From Alloprevotella sp. oral taxon 473 str. F0040 (lineage in GTDB: Bacteria; Bacteroidota; Bacteroidia; Bacteroidales; Bacteroidaceae), in contig NZ_KB290705.1 in assembly GCF_000318095.2 (NCBI RefSeq), positions 133,936 through 172,800 on the forward strand: a stretch of DNA of 38,865 bases. The letters are read 5' to 3'. A program made the position numbers and the translations under genes. Within the stretch, counting starts at the first letter, position 1. Each line of letters starts with the position of its first letter. Below, one piece after another: positions 18,065 to 27,698 of this stretch. Below the pieces are notes generated by a model. It ran no database searches. It saw nothing but the letters and a program-made list of their open reading frames with translations, and was not told the origin of the DNA.

Positions 18065-18113
18065 CAGCCCTGTCGCCGCTTCTTCATCTCCAAGTGTATT
18101 GAGGAGCGGGGGC

Positions 18114-18147
18114 AAAGTGTAGTTGCTAACCACTCTAAAAACAAGAC
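18114..18147 (+). promoter_or_regulatory. Candidate preQ1-I riboswitch before yhhQ
   Basis: The leader has the parts of a class I preQ1 aptamer in order: a short P1 arm AGTG (18116-18119), an 11-base loop ending GCTAAC, the second P1 arm CACT (18131-18134), and an A-rich tail CTAAAAACAAGAC. The loop end and tail resemble the known T. tengcongensis aptamer (GUAAC before P1', AACAAAACAAGG after). UUG in the loop can pair with CAA in the tail to make the H-type pseudoknot. The tail ends 6 bases before the ATG at 18154, so ligand binding would hide the ribosome-binding region, i.e. translational repression. P1 is only 4 bp, so this remains a candidate; the downstream gene supports it strongly. 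Confidence 0.62.
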
Positions 18148-18153
18148 TTTTTT

Positions 18154-18840
18154 ATGTCCTCTTCTAAAAATGTGAGCCTTTCGCTCTTAGTGCTGAGCGT
18201 AGTGTTCTGTGTGTGCCTCGTGGCATCTAATCTGTTTGAAACGAAATTGGTGCAAATTGGTCCAATTTCCATGACCGCAGGTTTTCTAGTTTTTCCCATT
18301 TCTTACATCATCAACGACGTTGTCGCCGAAGTTTGGGGCTACCGCAAGGTACGCCTGCTCATCTGGCTGGGTTTTTTCATGAACTTCCTTGTCGTTGCCA
18401 TCGGACAGCTTGCGGTGTACCTTCCTGCAGCTCCCTTCTGGAAAGGCGAAGAACACTTTGACTTTGTCTTCGGTCTGGCTCCGCGCATCGCTTGTGCCAG
18501 TTTCATCGCCTTCATCATTGGCTCGTTTCTCAACGCTTGGGTGATGAGTCGCATGAAAATCTCTGATGGCGGCAAGCATTTCTCCCTCCGCGCTGTAGTT
18601 TCCACCTTAGTAGGCGAAACAGGCGACTCACTCATCTTCTTCCCCATCGCATTTTGGGGCTTGGTGTCTATGACGGAGATGCTCAAACTTATGGCGGTGC
18701 AAATCGTGGCTAAGACGCTTTACGAAATTATTGTACTGCCGATCACCATTCGCATCGTAAAATGGGTGAAACATCGCGAACAAACAGATGTATTCGACCA
18801 CAATGTGGACTATCGCATTTGGAGAGTCTTCGATGTTTAA
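18154..18840 (+). CDS. yhhQ: Queuosine precursor transporter YhhQ (VUT family)
   Basis: A 228-residue inner-membrane protein with about six membrane helices. E. coli YhhQ imports preQ0 and preQ1. Family blocks visible here are LVASNLFETKLVQIG and ISMTAGFLVFPISYIINDVV near the start, EVWGYRKVRLLIW, the cytoplasmic VMSRMKI-type loop and LVGETGDSLIFFPIAFWG. The last, with FPISYIINDVVAE, carries the polar residues expected in the substrate path. The gene stands alone between its promoter and a terminator, with a candidate preQ1 riboswitch in its leader. The presence of queC and queF a few kb away shows that the cell both makes and imports precursors. Confidence 0.92.
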   Translation: MSSSKNVSLSLLVLSVVFCVCLVASNLFETKLVQIGPISMTAGFLVFPISYIINDVVAEVWGYRKVRLLIWLGFFMNFLVVAIGQLAVYLPAAPFWKGEEHFDFVFGLAPRIACASFIAFIIGSFLNAWVMSRMKISDGGKHFSLRAVVSTLVGETGDSLIFFPIAFWGLVSMTEMLKLMAVQIVAKTLYEIIVLPITIRIVKWVKHREQTDVFDHNVDYRIWRVFDV

Positions 18841-18947
18841 TCTGATTTAGCAGACTGTTTCTCCCTCAATTTTCTTTAACTATGGCTCTTTTCGTACCTA
18901 ACATTGAGCGAAAATCCTAGTTTCTTTTTAATTTGCAACTTCACCAT

Positions 18948-18983
18948 AATGGGGCAATGCGCATCATGTAGCATTGCCCCATT
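18948..18983. terminator. Terminator between convergent yhhQ and GH20 genes
   Basis: A perfect 13-bp stem (AATGGGGCAATGC at 18948-18960 with its complement at 18971-18983) and a 10-base loop. T-rich sequence follows on the plus strand. It lies between the ends of two converging genes and can serve both. Confidence 0.8.
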
Positions 18984-19016
18984 CTTATTTGGGTTTTGTC
19001 TTCAAAAATCAAGGCA

Positions 19017-21860
19017 TTATCGCACTATCTTCTGCCCTTCTTCCGACACAAGAATGCCTCGTGAAGTGCTGACTATGGGACGTCCTTGCAAATCATACCA
19101 TTGAGCAGTGCCAGCAAGCGCGGCTGCCGCTTTCTGCACTCCTGTGATCACACCATTTTCCATGCGCACTGGGGTGAAAAGAAACTGACATCCTGTGTCG
19201 GTACTATTAGTTCCACTGCCCCAATTTAGCAAACGGAAACCTTTTCCTCCATTGCCCTGATTGAACTGTTTGCCATCTGAGCTGCTTATCGTGAAGAGCC
19301 CAAAAGTGGAAGCCGATTTTAATTGCCACCCCTTGACAGGCCGCATGGCGGTGGTTACCAGATTCTCACCCACAACGATAGGAGAAATGTAGGAATTGTC
19401 AGAATAATTTCGCAAATCGTAGGTATTATCCTCGCGCAACAAGCATCGCCATAAACTTTTCTCTGTGGCTTTTTTCTGACTCACCATCGGTTTGCCCACT
19501 TGCTGCAAAGTAAGCAACAGTTTGTCACGCAGAGGCGTGGAGATTTCATACAACACATTTGCCGTTTCACTGGGGGTGAGCGGCATATTCACACTGGTGC
19601 TGACAAAAGATTGCAACAAGGCTTCATAGGCTGTTTGGAGTCGCGTGAAGAGTTGTTGACTCTTTTCGTCGGAGAGTGTGGAGAAGTCTTCGCCTTTCAC
19701 CTGATGGAGGACAGCATTTATCTCCTCAGCGAGCGAAAGAGGGTAATACCCTGGGCGATTCCCCACCTTATCGCGAAGTGTACGCTCGACTTCCTTGACC
19801 AACTGCGCCAAACGTCCAGCGACAATACTTTTGATTTTGTCAGGCGAATAGATCACATTTTCTAGTGCATTACGTCCGCTCTTGTCGGTGAGTACGAAGG
19901 TGAACATCCATTTTTTGAGGCGCGTGCCATTCGGATTGAAGGGAAGTTTGAGCAGCACCTTGTTCCACCCCATTTTGAGGGAAATTGGTGCAGCAGGACG
20001 GGCTGTAAAATTCTCGTCCTCCAACAAATTTTCGTTGGTCATTGATGTCTTACCCGCATTCTTCCAAGAAGGAGCCGGGATTTCCCTATCGTTGAGCCAA
20101 ATCTTTGCCCCCATTCGATCCCAATGCCCATTGTTCGGAGCAAGATCCTTCTCCGATCTGCCATAATTATAGATTTCGATGAGCGCACCTACATCTTGTG
20201 CTTTGGGCGAATAGACATACGTCCAAGCATAAGCCGTGGTGTTCTCTTTCGGCTGGGCATAATAGGCAGGAATCGTGCCTTCGCCCCACGTGTGCCTCAG
20301 ATAGATGCCAGCTCCAGTGGCATATCCTGTGGTGTAAGTCAGACCTTGATAGGTGTAACTACTCTTCAAACCTTCCGTTTCTGGGGGAAACCTCTGCGCT
20401 GCATTGCCATGATTGGGAAAAGCCTCTGTGATTGCCCACTGCACATTCGTTTGGCGCACATAGGGAATGGACACCTGCTGCAAAGTCGTGGCTTTGTGAT
20501 AGAGGAATCTCCGTTCCCAATCGGCAAATTCCTCATATTCTTCACCTGAAGATGGGAGCATCACCCCACCCTTTTCGACATATTCTTTGCCACCTCCTAT
20601 CCATCCACGCTCCGCAGAGGCAAGTGCGTTGGCATAGAAGTTGTTTTGTACCACAATGTCGTCTTGCGTGGGGAGTTTGCGGTCGTTCCACGGACAAGAT
20701 ATCGTCCCTGCGATTTCTGCATTCCCACGCGCAGCATAATAGATGCTACTTTTGTAGATGCCCACTAGGTCGGCAAAGACATCAAAGTGGTTGGTATAAT
20801 TGTAGCGACAGTCAATATTAGGAATCCCTTTCACTAATTTTCCGCGTGTGCTCCACATCTGTGTCATGTCCACCTTGTGATTTTGGATAGCCACTCCATT
20901 GATGGGATTCCACACGACGGCCTTTTTGCCAAGACTATGGATTTTGTCGATGATCGTATTGAGGAAGTTCGGATAAGTTATCGTATGTTCATCAGCCCCA
21001 AAATGAATATAAGGCGCACGCACAAAGACTTTCGCCACCTCCTCTAGGATAGTTTGCAATTCTTGCATGCCTTGCTCGGTCTGCATATCGTGTCCCATGG
21101 CGCGAACAAAGGCTTGGCTGTGACCGGGCATGTCGATTTCGGGGATAATCGTCACACCGCGCTCGTAAGCATATTCCTCCAATTCGCGACACTCAGCCTG
21201 AGTATAGAACTTTCCAGGGAAGCGCGTCATGGAAGTTGCCGAGGTGAGTTGAGGGAAAGCCTTGACTTCAAAGCGCCACGCTTGATTTTCGGTCAAATGC
21301 CAATGGAACACATTGACCTTAAATTGAGCCAATAAATCAATTTGTCGCTTTAGTTCTTCGATATCAATGAAAGACCGCCCCACATCATGCATCACTCCAC
21401 GCACTTTGAAGGCTGGAAAATCTGTCATCGTCAGCGCTTCTATCTGCGGACTGCCTTCGGTGCCCAGTGAGAGTTGGTGTAGCGTTTGTGCCGCTCGCAC
21501 CACGCCGATGGGTTCAGCCACAGTGATTGTAATCAGGTGGGGAGAAACGTCCAATTGATAGCCTTCATTACCAAATCCAGCCAATGGATAATCAAAGGTG
21601 TTGAGCGATTTGTCCACTATAACTCGCACCACTGCCTGTGCACTCTCAGAGAAAGTAGCCCCACTTGCGGAGAGCACTTTGCGAAGTAGCGGCGTTTGGG
21701 TTGCATCCTCCAAACGAAGTGCACGCTGCAAGGCGAAAGTCCCTGCCTGCTTGGTGAGTTGTAGCGGACGAGGAAGGAGATGTTCTGTTTTCGCAGGCGA
21801 AGATAAGGAGAAAGCACCAGCACAAATGAGGCTAACTAGTTTCAATGGTAATCTAAACAT
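19017..21860 (-). CDS. Secreted beta-N-acetylhexosaminidase (GH20) with C-terminal accessory domains
   Basis: A 947-residue exported glycoside hydrolase that should remove terminal GlcNAc or GalNAc from glycoconjugates. Residues 1 to about 22 form a signal peptide (MFRLPLKLVSLICAGAFSLS). A GH20b-type N-terminal domain (about 30-150) precedes the catalytic barrel, which contains RGVMHDVGRSFI, VFHWHLTENQAWRFE and the catalytic Asp-Glu pair D290-E291 in HFGADEH. About 450 residues follow: a beta-rich region, a helical stretch (near 690-760), and a probable carbohydrate-binding module ending in the WYDLQGRPI...GILVSEEGQKIVR tail, which resembles a T9SS-type sorting end. The frame is open to 21941, but the ATG at 21860 puts the signal peptide at the N terminus. 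Likely role: host or microbial glycan foraging outside the cell. Confidence 0.88.
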   Translation of the reverse strand: MFRLPLKLVSLICAGAFSLSSPAKTEHLLPRPLQLTKQAGTFALQRALRLEDATQTPLLRKVLSASGATFSESAQAVVRVIVDKSLNTFDYPLAGFGNEGYQLDVSPHLITITVAEPIGVVRAAQTLHQLSLGTEGSPQIEALTMTDFPAFKVRGVMHDVGRSFIDIEELKRQIDLLAQFKVNVFHWHLTENQAWRFEVKAFPQLTSATSMTRFPGKFYTQAECRELEEYAYERGVTIIPEIDMPGHSQAFVRAMGHDMQTEQGMQELQTILEEVAKVFVRAPYIHFGADEHTITYPNFLNTIIDKIHSLGKKAVVWNPINGVAIQNHKVDMTQMWSTRGKLVKGIPNIDCRYNYTNHFDVFADLVGIYKSSIYYAARGNAEIAGTISCPWNDRKLPTQDDIVVQNNFYANALASAERGWIGGGKEYVEKGGVMLPSSGEEYEEFADWERRFLYHKATTLQQVSIPYVRQTNVQWAITEAFPNHGNAAQRFPPETEGLKSSYTYQGLTYTTGYATGAGIYLRHTWGEGTIPAYYAQPKENTTAYAWTYVYSPKAQDVGALIEIYNYGRSEKDLAPNNGHWDRMGAKIWLNDREIPAPSWKNAGKTSMTNENLLEDENFTARPAAPISLKMGWNKVLLKLPFNPNGTRLKKWMFTFVLTDKSGRNALENVIYSPDKIKSIVAGRLAQLVKEVERTLRDKVGNRPGYYPLSLAEEINAVLHQVKGEDFSTLSDEKSQQLFTRLQTAYEALLQSFVSTSVNMPLTPSETANVLYEISTPLRDKLLLTLQQVGKPMVSQKKATEKSLWRCLLREDNTYDLRNYSDNSYISPIVVGENLVTTAMRPVKGWQLKSASTFGLFTISSSDGKQFNQGNGGKGFRLLNWGSGTNSTDTGCQFLFTPVRMENGVITGVQKAAAALAGTAQWYDLQGRPIVSTSRGILVSEEGQKIVR

Positions 21861-21930
21861 AAGGAGAGAATAGAAGAGATGTACGTATCTATCTAATACA
21901 ATAGGATATCTATCAAACGATAGTTGAATA

Positions 21931-21938
21931 CAAAGATA
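21931..21938 (-). promoter_or_regulatory. Promoter -7 box of the GH20 gene
   Basis: Minus-strand TATCTTTG. The leader to the ATG at 21860 is about 65 bases. It faces away from the phosphatase promoter at 22035, making a divergent promoter region of about 100 bp. Confidence 0.6.
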
Positions 21939-22034
21939 CAAAAACTCCAGAGGAGTTGCTCTTTCTCATCGCAGTTTCTTAGATAGACGTCCTGTTTCTC
22001 ATGAGAAAGATACTATCACCTCAAAAAAATCTCG

Positions 22035-22042
22035 TATCTTTG
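22035..22042 (+). promoter_or_regulatory. Promoter -7 box of the phosphatase gene
   Basis: Plus-strand TATCTTTG, exact TAnnTTTG match, about 33 bases before the ATG at 22076. No clear -33 TTG is seen. Confidence 0.6.
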
Positions 22043-22075
22043 TGCAGCATTCAAGCATATACTCACTAGCCTCTT

Positions 22076-22540
22076 ATGAAGATCCTTTTTATTTGTCTTG
22101 GCAACATCTGCCGTTCTCCGTTGGCCGAAGAAGTTTTTCGCCAAAAAGTTAAATCAACTGGTCGAGTTGCGGACTTTCCTACCATTGATTCGGCAGGAAT
22201 GATAGACTATCACGAAGGAGAACTCCCTGATCATCGCATGCGCCAACAAGCCGCAGCGCGTGGCTACGCACTCACACACCATTCTCGTCCCATGACCGCA
22301 GAAGATTTTCGCACCTTTGATTGCATCGTTGCCATGGATGCAGACAATCTCCGCAGACTGCGCGAAAAATGCCCTGAACCAGAGTTGATGAACAAGGTGG
22401 TGTTGCTCTCCGACTATCTCACAGCGCATCCTGATTTCACGTCAATTCCCGACCCTTACTACGGCACTCTGGCTGATTTCGACCTCGTGATTGACCTCTG
22501 CGAGGATGCTTGTGCGCATTTGCTCACGCAATTATCATAG
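22076..22540 (+). CDS. Low-molecular-weight protein-tyrosine phosphatase
   Basis: A 154-residue cytosolic phosphatase. The P-loop C-x5-R-S is CLGNICRS at residues 7-14, with C7 as nucleophile and R13 binding phosphate. The general-acid Asp is D126 in DPYYG (126-130). DSAG at 38-41 is also typical of the fold. Bacterial members dephosphorylate tyrosine kinases of exopolysaccharide export or other phosphotyrosine proteins; there is no such kinase in the window, so the substrate is unknown. The gene has its own promoter and is followed 93 bp later by a DUF2461 gene on the same strand. Confidence 0.95.
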   Translation: MKILFICLGNICRSPLAEEVFRQKVKSTGRVADFPTIDSAGMIDYHEGELPDHRMRQQAAARGYALTHHSRPMTAEDFRTFDCIVAMDADNLRRLREKCPEPELMNKVVLLSDYLTAHPDFTSIPDPYYGTLADFDLVIDLCEDACAHLLTQLS

Positions 22541-22633
22541 AAGCAATGAAATATAGAATAATGCCATAGACATTTGTAATAAGGCTATCCACCTTTTCAG
22601 ACAACCTCCCAAACTACTAGATTATACTCTTCT

Positions 22634-23338
22634 ATGAAATCTGTCATCAACTTCCTTCAACAGCTCCAAGCCAACAACAATCGAGAATGGTTTCACGCTC
22701 ACAAAGAGGAATATAAGGCTGCGCAATCCCGTTTTCATGCCTTTGCCGAAACCATGATTGCGCAGATTGCCCAGTTTGACCCTACCGTGGCTGGACTAAC
22801 GGCAAAAGATGTGACCTATCGCATCCAACGCGACACCCGTTTCTCGGCAGACAAGCGTCCCTACAAAGGACACATGGGCTTATTCATTGCGCGTGGCGGT
22901 AAGAAATCGGGCTATTCTGGCTATTATTTCCAGTTGGGCGCAGACCAGAATGCCGCGGACTTTGGAGGCATACATTGGGAATCGCAACACATCATTGCCC
23001 CAGGGCATTACTGCATCGAGCCCAAAGCACTTCGCATCCTTCGAGAAGACATCATGGACGGCGAGGGCGATTTCGACAAACTAGTGCGTGAAATAGCCGA
23101 CACTCGCTTTCAACTCCTGCACTTCAATGAGCTGAAACGAAATCCCAAAGGCTTTCCTGCCGATGCACCTTGGAGTGAATATCTGCGCCTTAAAAGCTTT
23201 TGTCTTGCTTTTGCCCCAACCACAGAGGAAGTTACTGCAGCAGATTTCCCTGAACGCTTAGCCCAATACTTTAGCACTACGACACCTTTCCTCAACTATA
23301 TCAACAGAGCCATAGACTTTGCTCGAGAAGAAGAATAA
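22634..23338 (+). CDS. DUF2461 family protein
   Basis: A 234-residue soluble protein of the DUF2461 family (PF09365, TIGR02453). Typical blocks are NFLQQLQANNNREWFHAHKE near the N terminus, then TYRIQRDTRFSADKRPYKGH and the Gly-rich strand with SGYSGYYFQLG; the C-terminal part (LKRNPKGFPADAPWSEYLRL, KSFCLAF) also fits. The biochemical function is not established for this family. It has no signal peptide. It follows the phosphatase gene on the same strand and may be cotranscribed. A small hairpin (AGCAACT with AGTTGCT, 23382-23397) lies 44 bp after the stop and may be a weak terminator. Confidence 0.88.
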   Translation: MKSVINFLQQLQANNNREWFHAHKEEYKAAQSRFHAFAETMIAQIAQFDPTVAGLTAKDVTYRIQRDTRFSADKRPYKGHMGLFIARGGKKSGYSGYYFQLGADQNAADFGGIHWESQHIIAPGHYCIEPKALRILREDIMDGEGDFDKLVREIADTRFQLLHFNELKRNPKGFPADAPWSEYLRLKSFCLAFAPTTEEVTAADFPERLAQYFSTTTPFLNYINRAIDFAREEE

Positions 23339-23466
23339 GAAACTGGTAGAGGCTGGGCAACACCTTGGGAAATCCCAATTTAGCAACTCAAGTTGCTTAT
23401 TGCGCTATTCTGAGCGTTCAAAATGTTTTTCCAACTTAAATTCTCGAATTTTCCTATACATTTTTC

Positions 23467-23497
23467 TTGGAAGTCTTATAATAAAAATATACTTTTG
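23467..23497 (+). promoter_or_regulatory. Promoter of the Cys/Lys-rich secreted peptide gene
   Basis: The -7 box TACTTTTG (23490-23497) matches TAnnTTTG, and TTG within CTTGG (23467-23469) lies 20 bp upstream. The leader to the ATG at 23559 is about 55 bases. Confidence 0.7.
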
Positions 23498-23558
23498 CGG
23501 GAGATAAAACAGATTTATCTGACAAATAACATTCATACAACCACAAAAAACAGACAAC

Positions 23559-23870
23559 ATGAAACTATTCAATGCAAACGCTGCGGCTAAATGCCTCGCA
23601 TTCGCCGCTCTCCTCTCCTTCGGTCTCAATGCTGCTGCACAAGACGTAAAGCAAGATGACAAGCAAGAACAAAAGGCTTGCTGCAAGAACGGCGACAAAA
23701 AGTGCTGCAAGAAAGAAGACAAAAAGGACAACAAAAAGTGCTGCAAGAAGGAAGACAAGAAATCTTGCAAGAAGGGTTGCATGAACGACTGCAAAAAGGA
23801 ATGCAACGAAAAGAAGGGTTGCTGCGGCGAACAAGGTTGTGGCGACAAAAAGAGCTGCGACAAGAAGTAA
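23559..23870 (+). CDS. Secreted Cys/Lys-rich small protein
   Basis: A 103-residue protein I cannot assign to a named family. Residues 1-27 are a Sec signal peptide (core CLAFAALLSFGLNAAA, cleavage before QDV). The mature part, about 75 residues, has 14 Cys and about 27 Lys, arranged as imperfect repeats of CCKKEDKK and CKK with Asp and Glu between; the middle Cys are paired (CC), later ones are single or in GCC and GCG. There are almost no hydrophobic residues, so a folded hydrophobic core is unlikely; a metal-binding or disulfide-rich extended chain is more plausible. It has a good promoter and a strong terminator, so it is likely a real gene. The low-complexity sequence means composition alone gives chance matches to metallothioneins. 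Confidence 0.7.
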   Translation: MKLFNANAAAKCLAFAALLSFGLNAAAQDVKQDDKQEQKACCKNGDKKCCKKEDKKDNKKCCKKEDKKSCKKGCMNDCKKECNEKKGCCGEQGCGDKKSCDKK

Positions 23871-23911
23871 CCTTGCTCCCTTTCTAGTGCAATTTGCACT
23901 TCCAGCATAAA

Positions 23912-24081
23912 CGGAGGTGTTGCAAAACTCGTTTTGCAACATCTCCGTTTTGTTTGACAAAGGAATAAATGCTAAGCATTGAGATGGAGGGTGAAGGGAA
24001 GGTACTGAAGTATGTGACCAAAGCTAATTTCGAAAATAACGCAGCAGTTTCCCCTTGATTCCCCTGAGTTTTTTTGTACCT
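23912..24081. repeat. 170-bp repeat with terminator-like hairpin and MITE-like part, copy 1
   Basis: It is homologous over its length to 26366-26542. It opens with a hairpin (17-bp stem, 23912-23947) and T-rich tail that can terminate the upstream Cys-rich gene. The next part (from about 23949) carries AATGCTAAGCATT, a hairpin whose stem is kept in the other copy with a different loop, then GAGATGGAGG, GGTACTGAAGTATGTGACC and AGCAGTTTCCCC. The terminal inverted repeats that are clear in copy 2 are only partly kept here. The rest of the gap to groES (24082-24320) holds a candidate groES promoter box GAACTTTG at 24182-24189 (poor match), a small hairpin at 24263-24281, and no gene that I can see. 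Confidence 0.85.
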
Positions 24082-24320
24082 TTCACTATTTCAGCGTATA
24101 CATTTGTTCAATCGCCTGTTTTTCATGCAGACTGTAACTGACAAAATGTCGTTTTTATAAAATAAAAAACAAGTTTGGCAGGAACTTTGCATTCTATGAA
24201 ATCAACAAAGCAAGCATTTGCTGCGTACTCTAATCTCTCCAACGAGAAAAACAAAGAAAAGATGTCGAAGAAACATCGACAATTTCTCATTGCATTTCAA
24301 ACACATAAAGATATAAGACA

Positions 24321-24593
24321 ATGAATATCCAACCTCTAGCTGATCGCGTACTCATCAAGCCCGCGCCCGCAGAAGAAAAGACCATTGGTGGCATCATCAT
24401 CCCCGACACAGCCAAAGAAAAGCCTTTCAAGGGCGAAGTGATGGCGGTAGGACAAGGCACCAAGGACGAAGAAATGGTGCTCAAAGTGGGCGATGTCGTG
24501 CTTTATGGCAAATATTCTGGCACAGAAATCGAAGTAGAAAACGAAAAATACCTCATCGTTCGTCAGAGTGAAGTCTTGGCTGTAGTGAAATAA
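24321..24593 (+). CDS. groES: Co-chaperonin GroES
   Basis: A 90-residue subunit of the heptameric lid of the GroEL chaperonin. The N terminus [19 protein letters not shown] is typical, followed by the mobile loop [16 protein letters not shown] that contacts GroEL, and the C-terminal [20 protein letters not shown] with the terminal strand VLAVVK. The gene is 65 bp upstream of groEL on the same strand and the two form the usual operon. I saw no CIRCE inverted repeat (TTAGCACTC-n9-GAGTGCTAA) upstream, so heat-shock control would not be by HrcA of the classical type. Confidence 0.97.
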   Translation: MNIQPLADRVLIKPAPAEEKTIGGIIIPDTAKEKPFKGEVMAVGQGTKDEEMVLKVGDVVLYGKYSGTEIEVENEKYLIVRQSEVLAVVK

Positions 24594-24649
24594 GTCTAAG
24601 CATTACACACTCCCTCCCCTACTTCTTCCTATTACTCTCTCAAAAATAG

Positions 24650-26296
<1,647 letters not shown>

Positions 26297-26365
26297 TCTC
26301 CCACACTTCCCTTAAGTTCAACGCTGAAGACTTACATAGCCCTTCAAGCACTGAGCTCCAAAGAT

Positions 26366-26542
26366 AAGGAGATGTTGCAAAACTCATTTTTGCAGCATCT
26401 CCTTTTGGTGTTTTATAAAGGGATAAAATGCAAGGCATTGAGATGGAGGCTGAAGGGAGCGTACTGAAGTACGTGACCAAAGCTGAATATCGAAAATAAC
26501 ACAGCAGTTTGCCCTTTATGAAACACCCTGTTTTTTGTACCT
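26366..26542. repeat. 177-bp repeat with terminator and MITE-like element, copy 2
   Basis: The left part is a strong terminator hairpin (17-bp stem, 26366-26382 with 26388-26404, then T) that ends groEL transcription. The right part (26407-26527, 121 bp) is bounded by 16-bp terminal inverted repeats with one mismatch: GGTGTTTTATAAAGGG at 26407-26422 and CCCTTTATGAAACACC at 26512-26527. Inside are further hairpins AATGC/GCATT and GCGTACT/AGTACGT. Size, inverted ends and lack of coding capacity resemble a MITE. No target-site duplication is obvious. The rest of the gap to 26636 shows nothing else. Confidence 0.85.
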
Positions 26543-26636
26543 AATCGGGAGAAATTCCCCCATCGCTCACATTTGTGGCAAAGGATGCCCGTGGATAGTG
26601 TCGATGTGTCGCACCTCAGCTAGGTCACCACCGCCA

Positions 26637-27440
26637 TTACCCCTTATCCACTGGACGTTTGAGCAAGAGCAATTCGCGTTTGGTCTCCGCATCAATGCGA
26701 TAAGACTCACGAATCTTCTGAATCGCCTTGTTGTGTGTCCATGCAGGAAGGAGATTTTGTGCCAACCACATTTGGGTCTCTTCGGGACAATGGGTGAAAC
26801 ATTCGGCCACCGCCCACGCCACTGCCATGCGCACATAGTAGTCTTCGTGAGTGATGGCAGCAAGTTGCGCTAAGAATAGTGCTAGATGGCTTGGTTTTGC
26901 AAAATACTGCAATCCCATCACCACAGCAAAACGAATTTCGTAGGTGCGCTGTGCCGAGAAATAGGGCAAGATGAACGACCAAACCTCCCCTTCGTGCGCT
27001 GCCACCCAGCGTTTTCCACCCGAAAAACTAAAGATGTCGCACACCGACCAACTGTGGATGCTGGGCACCCATCGCGCCACACGTTGCAGATAGTCAGCCA
27101 CGTCGGTGACACGCCACTGACTCAGCACAAGCCCATGCAGGGTTCGGGCCTCCATCCATCCGAAATCCGCTTCTGGTTGTACTGATGCTCCATTCTTTTG
27201 TTCAGACTCATGCAGTTTTTCTAGCGCAACATAGTGCGCTGCCAAACTTTCGGCTTCCTGCAAATAGTCTTCTTGCGTGCCGCTTTTGATGATGTCTTTC
27301 GCCAGTTTGCGCAAATCGGGAATACGCACTCCCAGCACACCAGGAATGTTGGGATGCAAGCGTTGGTTGAACTCCATATTGCCACGTTGGGCAAGCGACA
27401 AAAGGTGTTGGTCGATGGTTTGGCTGTGAATCGTGTACAT
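26637..27440 (-). CDS. DNA alkylation repair protein, AlkD-like
   Basis: A 267-residue protein made of HEAT-like helical repeats, of the AlkC/AlkD family. AlkD removes 3- and 7-alkylated purines from DNA without base flipping. Visible features are GVLGVRIPDLRKLAKDI near the N terminus, DFGWMEARTLHGL, and the block SIHSWSVCDIFSF in which W131 and D135 correspond to the family's aromatic and catalytic-Asp positions. The C-terminal PEETQMWLAQNLLPAW and NKAIQKIRES are typical too. The frame is open to 27500, but 27440 (MYTIHSQTID) is chosen since a promoter box lies between. It stands alone and its -7 box is at 27481. Confidence 0.87.
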   Translation of the reverse strand: MYTIHSQTIDQHLLSLAQRGNMEFNQRLHPNIPGVLGVRIPDLRKLAKDIIKSGTQEDYLQEAESLAAHYVALEKLHESEQKNGASVQPEADFGWMEARTLHGLVLSQWRVTDVADYLQRVARWVPSIHSWSVCDIFSFSGGKRWVAAHEGEVWSFILPYFSAQRTYEIRFAVVMGLQYFAKPSHLALFLAQLAAITHEDYYVRMAVAWAVAECFTHCPEETQMWLAQNLLPAWTHNKAIQKIRESYRIDAETKRELLLLKRPVDKG

Positions 27441-27480
27441 AGTGCGCAGAGTTGAACAAAAGATTACGGAGAAACGACTA

Positions 27481-27488
27481 CAAAAATA
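27481..27488 (-). promoter_or_regulatory. Promoter -7 box of the AlkD-like gene
   Basis: Minus-strand TATTTTTG matches TAnnTTTG and lies about 40 bases before the start at 27440; it excludes the upstream ATG at 27500. No clear -33 TTG. Confidence 0.5.
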
Positions 27489-27551
27489 GGTATTTTTCAC
27501 TGCATTAAAATCATTTATTAGGCAAAATCAGCCTGATTATCCACAAAAATG

Positions 27552-27559
27552 TAACTTTG
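27552..27559 (+). promoter_or_regulatory. Promoter -7 box of the permease gene
   Basis: Plus-strand TAACTTTG followed by C. Transcription from near 27565 would include the heptamer repeat at 27572 in a leader of about 130 bases before the ATG at 27699. Confidence 0.55.
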
Positions 27560-27571
27560 CAGGGGAATAGA

Positions 27572-27634
27572 GATTAGACGTTAGAAGGTAGACGTTAGAC
27601 AATAGACGTTAGAAGCTAGACTTTAGACGTTAGA
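27572..27634. repeat. Phased heptanucleotide (nnnTAGA) repeat, locus 2, 9 units
   Basis: Nine heptamers in strict phase, each ending in TAGA: GATTAGA, CGTTAGA, AGGTAGA, CGTTAGA, CAATAGA, CGTTAGA, AGCTAGA, CTTTAGA, CGTTAGA. CGTTAGA recurs mostly at every second unit, so a 14-bp super-repeat is visible. It starts with GATTAGA like locus 1 (9756), and again lies just upstream of a gene, here inside the predicted leader of the permease gene. Confidence 0.88.
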
Positions 27635-27698
27635 GTCTTCCTTTCGCCCCCTCTACCTTAGGACAACGTCTTGAGATACCACACAAAAAACTAAACTT

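Noticed and set aside
23565-23960. Open frames antisense to the Cys/Lys-rich gene (131 and 167 codons)
   Set aside because: The Leu/Phe/Ala-rich products are the complement of Lys/Cys codons; the promoter, signal peptide and terminator all support the plus strand.
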